Below, in pieces: positions 30,801 to 31,937 of a stretch of DNA of 31,937 bases. A model generated the notes under the pieces. It saw only the letters and a list, made by a program, of their open reading frames with translations, made no database searches and had not been told where the DNA came from. Source of the DNA: Elysia marginata (Eukaryota > Mollusca > Gastropoda > Plakobranchidae); the NCBI GenBank assembly GCA_019649035.1, contig BMAT01013304.1:207887-239823 (forward strand), in the 5' to 3' direction. Made by a program: the position numbers and the translations under genes. Every line of letters starts with the position of its first letter. Position 1 is the stretch's first letter.

Positions 30801-31418
30801 ATATTCACAACTCAGGAATAGATTTGTCTGCATTTGGTATCTTCTCTTTATCTCACTTTGAATGCTTTAAATCTGTTGTTTTCTCTCAGAGGTGAGAAGA
30901 CTAAACCTACAACGGGCGAATTAGAGGGGAAAAAGCGTTTGAACTACTTCCTATGTAAAATTAATGTACAAGGATGATGTTAGCCAAAAAAACTAAAATC
31001 GGATTTTTATAAAGCAGCAAAGCAAATATTTAATTTCCAAAAGCAAAAGAGTACATTTTTAAACTTTCAGTTTTTACCATAAGCAAGCAACAAAAACAAC
31101 TAACGAATAAAAAGGAACTGAAAAAAGGAAAGGATTATAAAAATCGATTGTCGTTTATTACATAGAAAGCACTAATGGTTTTCTTCATATTTGTTGATTT
31201 GTATTATTTTTTCACCTGTTTACTTTTAATATGAGATCTTAGTAAATGCAAGTACAGCTTCTGGGCAACCTTGTAACCTTTTCAAAAAAGTATATATGTA
31301 TAAGGATCTGACCTCAGGTCACAGAAAACAAAATGTTGCACTCACCAATTTTGTTTTTCAAGGCTTGCACATTCATATCTCTGCTGCGTATCTCATCTCT
31401 CATTTCTTGAGTTCTGAC
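6759..31418 (-). CDS. GOLGA3: Golgin-160-like Golgi coiled-coil protein (GOLGA3 orthologue), 3' part, 18 exons
   Basis: Golgins are long rod-like coiled-coil proteins on the cytoplasmic face of the Golgi. Golgin-160 is a peripheral member linked to Golgi positioning and cargo traffic. Joining the 18 exons gives 2916 nt, exactly 971 codons plus TAG, with all 17 junction phases compatible (13 are phase 0). The product is E/Q/L/K-rich heptad sequence throughout, except for a proline-containing hinge near residues 860-870. Matches to remembered human golgin-160 occur in the same order: KEWYQEQL (human QWYQQQL), REAAFLEIQ (QEAAFMQIQ), RQKAYNENLE (KHKAYENAVG), HQLETALAQRE (SILETALAKRE), SLEWQYGQV (NLKWEVDQK), VVIPPLP plus EQLLR (IKIPDCP plus EELLR), and LSDCLSSL (LNSCLQQL). 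Human golgin-160 is about 1,500 residues, so roughly the N-terminal third is missing beyond the right edge. The introns are AT-rich and carry transposon debris. Family assignment is fairly secure; exact splice choices at exons 4, 15 and 18 are less so. Confidence 0.88.
6902..7206. repeat. 35-bp minisatellite abutting the last exon acceptor
   Basis: Nine copies of ACAATGGTAAACCAG, normally spaced 35 bp (one 24-bp truncated unit at 7083-7107), separated by the palindrome CATTAATATTAATG or variants. In the sense direction no AG occurs between 7218 and the acceptor at 6898-6899. The exon 18 acceptor (TTTTTAACCAG) is made from the edge of the first unit. Confidence 0.92.
7351..7396. repeat. 23-bp tandem duplication
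   Basis: AAAACAGTATGATTGTCCAA plus AGT is repeated twice with a 23-bp offset, between the minisatellite and the SINE in intron 17. Confidence 0.85.
7480..7783 (+). mobile_element. SINE family C with GACGTTAAAA-(CAAC)n tail
   Basis: The tRNA-like head has box A TAGTGGTAAAG (7491-7501) and box B-like GGATTCAATC (7528-7537). The body ends GAAAAGAGACGTTAAAATTC followed by CAACCAACCAACCAACA. Tails of this type are common in molluscan SINEs, as I recall. It lies in intron 17, opposite to the gene. Confidence 0.7.
8057..8170 (-). CDS. GOLGA3: GOLGA3 exon 17, terminal coiled coil (residues 888-925)
   Basis: Acceptor TATCACGCAG, 114 nt. It encodes PLDQLSDCLSSLRAEITG then LQKQMDLHTSAVNSSTQSW, matching human PLKNLNSCLQQLKQEMDS and LQRQMEEHALTVHESLSSW with no gap. 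The donor TGGAA|GTGAGT is strong. Read through, it gives AAG TGA, an immediate stop, so a transcript ending here would give a C terminus of SWK. Confidence 0.9.
8451..8904 (-). other. Open reading frame extending exon 16 into intron 16
   Basis: The exon 16 frame stays open past the weak donor for about 151 codons to TAG at 8451-8453. The extension includes hydrophobic stretches FFIFVTATVICCLVAAV and ILRLLLMLLALIHLLVEL. Part of that hydrophobicity follows from T-rich sense sequence, but the length without a stop is unusual for AT-rich intron. It is a candidate retained-intron C terminus, not a confirmed coding region. Confidence 0.35.
8905..9053 (-). CDS. GOLGA3: GOLGA3 exon 16, proline hinge (residues 839-887)
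   Basis: Acceptor TTGTTCTACAG, then LTKRLNSAESNDVGVQ, ADTGRKVVIPPLPFDLAA and VEQLLRDT, 149 nt. The best phase-compatible donor is AGCAG|GTCGGC, a poor match at +3 to +6. Phase 2 joins G of exon 17 to make arginine, and the result follows human PIKIPDCPVPASLLEELLR. The coil is broken here by prolines. The frame stays open far into intron 16 (see findings). Confidence 0.88.
9054..9968. other. Intron 15 (915 bp)
   Basis: AT-rich with a weak donor (GTCTCC) and a good acceptor (TTGTTCTACAG). Nothing else is recognised. Confidence 0.6.
9969..10094 (-). CDS. GOLGA3: GOLGA3 exon 15 (residues 797-838)
   Basis: Acceptor CATGACCAG, donor ATAAG|GTCTCC (weak), 126 nt, 42 codons. It encodes DKQSEIDSLQAELAALRQEK then MHQRSQVNELRGTLQ. 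A more T-rich acceptor 37 nt upstream (TTTTATAG) is followed directly by TAG in phase 0, so it cannot serve. The chosen site keeps the spacing of human QNVKSELEMAQEDLSMTQKDK without a gap, and CTCAC upstream could be its branch site. Confidence 0.85.
10095..10839. other. Intron 14 (745 bp)
   Basis: AT-rich; no feature seen apart from the rejected upstream acceptor TTTTATAG described under exon 15. Confidence 0.6.
10840..10956 (-). CDS. GOLGA3: GOLGA3 exon 14 (residues 758-796)
   Basis: Acceptor CTGTGTCCAG, donor CTACAG|GTCAGT, 117 nt, 39 codons, phase 0 to 0. It encodes SLEWQYGQVCRELEAAKEQ then FNQVEERAQVEAQ. The tryptophan-containing start matches human ENLKWEVDQKEREIQSLKQQ. It is preceded by an unusually long pyrimidine tract on the transcribed-sense strand. 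Confidence 0.91.
10957..11100 (-). promoter_or_regulatory. Extended polypyrimidine tract before exon 14
   Basis: In the sense direction this stretch is dominated by CTCT, TGTGTCTGTCTGTC and CTCTTCC runs. It contains no AG from 11051 down to the acceptor at 10957-10958, about 93 nt. Typical tracts elsewhere in this gene span 10 to 25 nt. It belongs to the intron with a GC donor. Confidence 0.6.
10957..11901. other. Intron 13 (945 bp), GC-AG type
   Basis: It starts GCAAGA after exon 13 and ends CTGTGTCCAG before exon 14. The 140 nt before the acceptor are pyrimidine-rich in the sense direction. A 13-bp direct repeat (CTAAAGAGACTAG) sits near 11518-11543. No mobile element is recognised. Confidence 0.75.
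11902..12180 (-). CDS. GOLGA3: GOLGA3 exon 13 (residues 665-757), GC donor
   Basis: Acceptor TTCTTACCCAG, then MGTKIMENKRLKKQ through EEESQRRRELEAQVEAV and EPLLLEQIQ, 279 nt, 93 codons. It ends ATACAG|GCAAGA. The GT site 9 nt further on (GATAG|GTGTTA) would leave phase 2 and shift exon 14 out of its golgin frame, so the GC donor is required. Human counterpart: SLELSEVKKELQAKEHLVQK through EIAQFQAELAEARAQ. Confidence 0.88.
12181..13626. other. Intron 12 (1.4 kb)
   Basis: Apart from the SINE-A copy at 13003-13294 the intron is AT-rich, and I see no other feature. Confidence 0.65.
13003..13294 (+). mobile_element. SINE family A copy with T/A-rich tail
   Basis: Box A-like TGGTTAGCGTG (13006-13016) and box B-like GGATTTGATTCC (13040-13051) are followed by the same body blocks as the copies in intron 5 (CCACCTGTAAAATGG, CTCTGAAATATGA, TAGGCCTGCTGGGGTAAATA, TGCCTTCAGCGGTGGA). 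It ends in ATTTATTTATTTATTC. Confidence 0.75.
13627..13841 (-). CDS. GOLGA3: GOLGA3 exon 12 (residues 593-664)
   Basis: Acceptor TTCTGGCCAG, donor AAACAG|GTTTGT, 215 nt (2 + 71 codons). It encodes LSQMTSELKGHSHQLETA then LAQRESALEELRQSV. This is the strongest family match in the window: remembered human sequence reads LGQSNAALREHNSILETA then LAKREADLVQLNLQV, with no gap. The end, VEKEVAVQKDLRKQ, parallels LEKEKEKVNSLKEQ. Confidence 0.94.
13842..14815. other. Intron 11 (974 bp)
   Basis: AT-rich intron with a 17-bp-stem inverted repeat at 14180-14236 and a 9-bp perfect hairpin (CGCACTCCT/AGGAGTGCG) at 14672-14700. There is no clear mobile element. Confidence 0.65.
14180..14236. repeat. Hairpin, 16/17 paired stem with 23-nt loop
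   Basis: GGTTGCCTCACAAAATT at 14180-14196 pairs with AATTTTGTGAGGCGACC at 14220-14236, with one mismatch. Pairing continues weakly outward for about 14 nt. It could be a foldback-element remnant or a small-RNA-type hairpin. Confidence 0.6.
14816..15047 (-). CDS. GOLGA3: GOLGA3 exon 11 (residues 516-592)
   Basis: Acceptor TTTTTCTCAG, donor GTGATGG|GTAGGT, 232 nt (77 codons + 1), leaving at phase 1. It encodes SLSRDLGSLKQERSDLEQ through NLELELEKERGRVM. The end corresponds to human KLALELEHEKGKLTG. The final G joins GT of exon 12 to give the conserved glycine. Confidence 0.91.
15410..15430 (+). other. G-quadruplex-type motif
   Basis: Runs GGGGG, GGG, GGG, GGG separated by AA, TGGA and A on the plus strand, which is the template strand of the golgin gene. 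It fits the G3+N1-7 pattern. Confidence 0.55.
15552..15576. repeat. 25-bp perfect palindrome of AGATCT words
   Basis: GAACTAGATCTA, a central G, then TAGATCTAGTTC: two perfectly complementary 12-nt arms. It belongs with the CTAGATCTAG words clustered in intron 5. Confidence 0.8.
15945..16260. repeat. Diverged ~130-bp tandem repeat, about 2.3 copies
   Basis: CTTGTGTTAAATGAATA (15961), CTTGCGTTAAATAAATA (16086) and CTTGTGAGAAATGAATA (16221) start successive units. The units also share TGCATCTATTATGTA-like, GACTCTTTT-like and TTTAACAATATTAGT-like blocks. Divergence suggests an old array. Confidence 0.7.
17059..17163 (-). CDS. GOLGA3: GOLGA3 exon 10 (residues 481-515)
   Basis: A textbook acceptor (long T/C tract then CCCCTCCAG) and donor ATTCAG|GTACAA, 105 nt, 35 codons, phase 0 to 0. 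It encodes LMSDRQQLETELGLARR then SQELSQVEEREAYTEEIQ. The QLETELG segment aligns with human ALEAELQA. Confidence 0.88.
17164..18604. other. Intron 9 (1.4 kb)
   Basis: AT-rich. A small imperfect repeat (AGAGATAAGTACTCTCGC near 17828 and AGAGACAAGTATTCTCGC near 17919, with AATGTGGAAAGGA twice between them) is the only structure seen. Confidence 0.6.
18605..18880 (-). CDS. GOLGA3: GOLGA3 exon 9 (residues 389-480)
   Basis: Acceptor GTGTTGCAG, donor AAAGAG|GTGAGG, 276 nt, 92 codons, phase 0 to 0. It runs from EQQSARVEELEAKLE to ERQKAYNENLETMDKKMKE. The last stretch matches human KTKHKAYENAVGILSRRLQE. It is strongly helical and highly charged. Confidence 0.92.
18881..19507. other. Intron 8 (627 bp)
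   Basis: AT-rich. I see nothing beyond its splice sites. Confidence 0.65.
19508..19573 (-). CDS. GOLGA3: GOLGA3 exon 8, 22-codon microexon (residues 367-388)
   Basis: Acceptor ATTTTTCAG, donor AGTATT|GTGAGT, 66 nt. It encodes VQNLEYHLRQRDEELATK then TDSI, resembling human MADLEGHLQSAQKERDE. It is the smallest exon here and a whole number of codons, so skipping it would preserve the frame. Confidence 0.83.
19672..20233. repeat. Diverged direct duplication of ~120 bp in intron 7
   Basis: 19672-19796 and 20114-20233 share TCTATGATT, TAATCTTATTAC.ATTGAGC, GAGCTTCAA, AATAAGCAATGC, CAGCA and ATTTGGT in the same order and spacing. The spacer of about 317 bp is not repeated. Confidence 0.75.
20434..20672. 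repeat. 61-bp tandem repeat, four copies in A-B-A-B order
   Basis: Four units start CTTGACCTATATA at intervals of exactly 61 bp. Units 1 and 3 end CCTGACATC.AGAGTCTTAG. Units 2 and 4 end CCCGAGATCTAGA. The array is therefore a duplicated 122-bp dimer. It lies inside intron 7. Confidence 0.9.
20908..21060 (-). CDS. GOLGA3: GOLGA3 exon 7 (residues 316-366)
   Basis: Acceptor TTTCTTCAG, donor ATCAAG|GTAAGA, 153 nt, 51 codons, phase 0 to 0. It encodes ESLDCSQHELEIKTRS through DALQNEVDVLRIK. The region matches human golgin-160 around DSELKELRQELMQVHGEKR in spacing rather than in strong identity. Confidence 0.87.
21061..21997. other. Intron 6 (937 bp)
   Basis: AT-rich intron with a short TA-rich run (about 21086-21105) close to the exon 7 acceptor. 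No mobile element or extra exon is recognised. Confidence 0.65.
21998..22087 (-). CDS. GOLGA3: GOLGA3 exon 6 (residues 286-315)
   Basis: Acceptor CCCTTCAG, donor TTACAG|GTTCAA, 90 nt, 30 codons (VELSFKQMKQELSVRV, then AELEQAKVEREKLQ). It is too short to stand out as an isolated open frame. It is supported by both splice sites, higher GC than the flanks, matching phase and coiled-coil composition. It sits after the longest intron (3.9 kb). Confidence 0.83.
22437..22502. repeat. Short dispersed-repeat-like fragment
   Basis: The stretch CCAAAGGGGGTGCAGGGGCG followed by TGCTCCCCTCAGAAATTTTT has the 'GGGGGTCC-GGGGGC-TGCTCCCCC' flavour of common interspersed repeats in invertebrate genomes. No boundaries are visible. 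Confidence 0.3.
22684..22981 (-). mobile_element. SINE family A, tRNA-derived, best-preserved copy
   Basis: On the minus strand, box A TGGTTAGCGCT (22968-22978) and box B GGTTCGATTCT (22932-22942) are near consensus. The body reads CCCACCTGTAAAATGG, TTGAGCGCC, CTCTGAAATATGAG, TTGGCCTGCTGGGGGAAATA and TGCCTTCGGCGGTGGA. The same blocks recur in order at 13003-13294 and 25080-25350. Confidence 0.75.
23484..24135. repeat. Cluster of CTAGATCTAG palindromic words
   Basis: AGATCT occurs about nine times in 650 bp (near 23488, 23553, 23642, 23729, 23802, 23901 and 24130, twice each at the first and third), usually as CTAGATCTAG. One or fewer would be expected by chance. Isolated copies occur elsewhere in the window (15552, 18097, 20530, 28881). 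Confidence 0.6.
24755..24908. repeat. 77-bp tandem duplication
   Basis: Two adjacent copies of TTCATTGCTCCCAAC through TACATCTACTCAAATCTTCT, offset by 77 bp and differing at only a handful of positions. The first base pair block starts at 24755 and the second at 24832. Confidence 0.85.
25080..25350 (+). mobile_element. SINE family A, 5'-degenerate copy
   Basis: Box B-like GGGTTCCAATCCC is followed by the family body (CCCACCTGTAAAATAG, GAATGTTAGTATTTGAGCGC, TGGTATGTATTGGCCAGATG, GCAGTGGAAAACTA). The A box has decayed. Orientation is opposite to the other copy in the same intron. Confidence 0.7.
26019..26186 (-). CDS. GOLGA3: GOLGA3 exon 5 (residues 230-285)
   Basis: Acceptor TTTTTTTAAG, donor GGCAAA|GTAAGT, 168 nt, 56 codons, phase 0 to 0. 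It encodes VESQLQAVMSDVTKKDNE, then ILTLKEEKASTEIALKSALL. This corresponds to human EDTICLLQNEKIILEAALQA. It is the acceptor partner of the GC-donor intron. Confidence 0.88.
26780..26935 (+). pseudogene. Non-LTR retrotransposon (LINE) reverse-transcriptase C-terminal relic
   Basis: The plus strand encodes FHTKTLREISRIFWPGK, then after a frameshift SNEDLLYQCQQESMEKTNIT. This resembles the region that follows the catalytic domain in many LINE reverse transcriptases (FH...LR.I.RIFWP..I.NEDL, then a W-rich 'WIGHVLR' stretch). The frameshift and a following stop mark it as a relic. It lies directly upstream of a SINE. Confidence 0.55.
26955..27287 (+). mobile_element. SINE family B, tRNA-derived
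   Basis: The head, TAATAGTAGACG through GGAGTTTGAGACCTGC, resembles degenerate pol III A and B boxes. The body shares blocks with the copy at 4440-4706 (AAAGGCTCTTTA, GAAAGATCTTGTC, AGCTGCTCCTCTGTGAGTT). The 3' end AAGCGCTTAGAGCATATT, then GGATAAGCGCTACATAAA, is the kind of tail widespread in animal SINEs. Confidence 0.65.
27335..27550 (-). CDS. GOLGA3: GOLGA3 exon 4 (residues 158-229), uncertain acceptor, GC donor
   Basis: Coiled-coil frame MAGLQQATSDLEAQLQ through EEMEQKLIQ, similar to human RMADSAASLEQQLEQ and DLMKQLTLTQEALQSREQ. The 3' boundary is ATACAG|GCAAGC, a GC donor; no GT lies near it and the frame closes six codons later. The 5' boundary is difficult. The best-looking acceptor, CCTGTAG, would put TAA in this frame at 27557-27559. 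The nearest compatible acceptor is ATCAG|CAG|AGG (a NAGNAG pair), giving 72 or 71 codons. See findings. Confidence 0.78.
27551..29056. other. Intron 3 (1.5 kb)
   Basis: AT-rich intron. The minus strand at 28548-28615 carries a short stretch resembling the end of exon 3 (see findings). Nothing else is recognised. Confidence 0.65.
29057..29275 (-). CDS. GOLGA3: GOLGA3 exon 3 (residues 85-157)
   Basis: Acceptor TTTTCTAG, donor ACTCAG|GTAGTA, 219 nt, 73 codons, phase 0 to 0. It encodes GQGISHGAIVERLK, then RLRQQLAESQQRALKDKE and MMEREAAFLEIQ. The block follows remembered human golgin-160 nearly residue for residue (VGQMTQAGLLEHLK, SLSQQLTETQHRSMKEK, MLDQEAAFMQIQ). Confidence 0.92.
29276..30260. 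other. Intron 2 (985 bp)
   Basis: AT-rich intron. It holds a cluster of CGTACA/TGTACG palindromes at 29698-29809 ending at a TTAA (29827-29830), annotated separately. The rest shows no recognisable feature. Confidence 0.7.
29698..29830. repeat. CGTACA-palindrome cluster ending in CCCC-TTAA, possible DNA-transposon end
   Basis: Three near-palindromes of CGTACA-N-TGTACG type occur at about 29698, 29752 and 29795. They are followed by CACAAAGGGGTTAA. Read on the minus strand this is TTAACCCCTTTGTG, which resembles the TTAA-plus-CCC start of piggyBac-like elements. I found no matching second end. Confidence 0.3.
30261..30439 (-). CDS. GOLGA3: GOLGA3 exon 2 (residues 25-84)
   Basis: Acceptor CCCCTATCAG, donor CTTCAG|GTAAAA, 179 nt (2 + 59 codons). 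It encodes ELYVEVQTS through LQRELTLLQ. The segment AKEWYQEQLQAAHDVRAKLQ parallels human QWYQQQLTLAQEARVRLQ, one of the clearest golgin-160 signatures in the window. Confidence 0.9.
30440..31345. other. Intron 1 (906 bp)
   Basis: AT-rich intron containing the exon-like segment at 30511-30583 and a 13-bp inverted repeat (GATATTTTGAATA near 30622, with its complement near 30743). I see nothing else. Confidence 0.7.
30511..30583 (-). other. Exon-like segment in intron 1, candidate alternative exon
   Basis: The segment is flanked by TTTAACTTAG and CCAAG|GTTAGT and is open for 24 codons plus 1 nt (GFLQAPDCTASTDPLL then IAAMMVFQ). It is richer in GC than the intron around it. Entry phase 0, exit phase 1 and length 73 nt are the same as exon 1, so it could replace exon 1 but cannot follow it, because the frame would meet TGA. 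It is not coiled coil and is unrelated in sequence to exon 1. Confidence 0.4.
31346..31418 (-). CDS. GOLGA3: GOLGA3 exon 1 of window (residues 1-24)
   Basis: Acceptor CATCTCAG precedes VRTQEMRDEIRSRDM and the exon ends AAA ATT G before donor GTGAG. It is 73 nt, entering at phase 0 and leaving at phase 1. The other two frames hit stops early. The trailing G joins CC of the next exon to give alanine, producing a continuous helix (ALKNKIAELYVEV). Upstream exons lie outside the window. Confidence 0.82.
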
Positions 31419-31666
31419 CTGAGATGAGCAGAGTTCAAGGTTACATACAGTCAAAGACGTTTTCCTCAAATTCATTGGGGAAAACTATTCTGTTAGAGAA
31501 AACAGCGTTGGGATTCTAATAACAAAGTTAGATTTGAGGGTATAATGTCTTAAGAGTTACTTATTTACTTACAAAACTGCAATGGATGGGAGCAATCTTT
31601 TAGCTACCAAATATACAAAAATTCATACATGAACAATGCACTTACAATAAATAACATACAAGTATA

Positions 31667-31937
31667 GAGGGTCATTCAAAAAGTTTTGCCTCCAACTTCA
31701 TAATTTCTTTATAACTGATGCTAAATACAAAAACTGTACACCAATCGAAAGTTAAAATATCTGCTACATGACAGTAACTTTACTTTTCAAAACTGTTGCC
31801 TTCCTTATCGATGCATATCCACTAACGTCAAATATGTTGTTGCATGCTGCCCTTGATTTGTATGATTATTCGCTAAAACCAGCAACCCGCATATTCTTGA
31901 ACCTCATCATCATTTGCATAACTTTTTCCTTCGAGGT
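31667..31937 (-). mobile_element. mariner-family transposon, 3' portion, runs off the window
   Basis: The terminal repeat begins at a TA (31663-31666) with GAGGGTCATTCAAAAAGTTT, a typical mariner end. Inside it lies a decayed transposase end on the minus strand. The element is in an intron upstream of exon 1 and in the same orientation as the gene. The other end is outside the window. Confidence 0.75.
31780..31937 (-). pseudogene. mariner transposase C-terminal relic
   Basis: One frame reads LEGKSYANDDEVQEYAGCWF, stop, then after further stops WICIDKEGNSFEK and TAA. The GK.Y..D.EV...W spacing and the terminal W.CID..G..FEK motif are characteristic of mariner transposase C termini. At least three in-frame stops show that it is dead. 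The DD34D catalytic core would lie beyond the edge. Confidence 0.78.

Noticed and set aside
6759..31418. Exon lengths that are multiples of seven codons (35, 42, 56, 77)
   Set aside because: Four of 17 is close to chance, so there is no evidence that exons were built from whole heptads.

Overview
The window is animal nuclear DNA. It holds the 3' half of one large gene on the minus strand, with small GC-rich exons (22 to 93 codons) separated by AT-rich introns of about 0.6 to 3.9 kb. The conceptual protein is almost pure coiled coil and aligns in order with the C-terminal two thirds of golgin-160 (GOLGA3), a peripheral Golgi tether. That call rests on remembered family sequence, not on a search. 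tRNA-derived SINEs, a LINE relic, a mariner relic and many CTAGATCTAG-type repeats suggest an invertebrate, most likely a mollusc (gastropod). The lineage is a guess.

Layout, in the direction of transcription (high to low coordinates). 31667-31937: degenerate mariner element in an upstream intron. 31346-31418 down to 6759-6897: eighteen coding exons whose phases join without a break into 971 codons plus stop. The open 5' end means the N-terminal head and promoter lie beyond the right edge. Two introns (4 and 13) use GC instead of GT donors. 1-6758: downstream flank, with the 3' UTR and a candidate poly(A) signal near 6031, a foldback element, a short perfect-looking hairpin and a SINE, but no second gene that I can support.

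The 3' end of the gene has several features that could give alternative C termini. Intron 16 has a weak donor, and its reading frame stays open for about 151 hydrophobic-rich codons. The exon 17 donor overlaps an in-frame TGA. The last acceptor sits at the edge of a 35-bp minisatellite with no AG dinucleotide for 319 nt. A 73-nt exon-like segment in intron 1 has the same length and phases as exon 1.

The introns carry at least three SINE families, diverged tandem arrays (61 bp x4, 77 bp x2, ~130 bp x2-3), a LINE reverse-transcriptase relic and small inverted repeats. Nothing here looks like a multi-gene system. The interest is in the splicing architecture of a single golgin gene and in its repeats.
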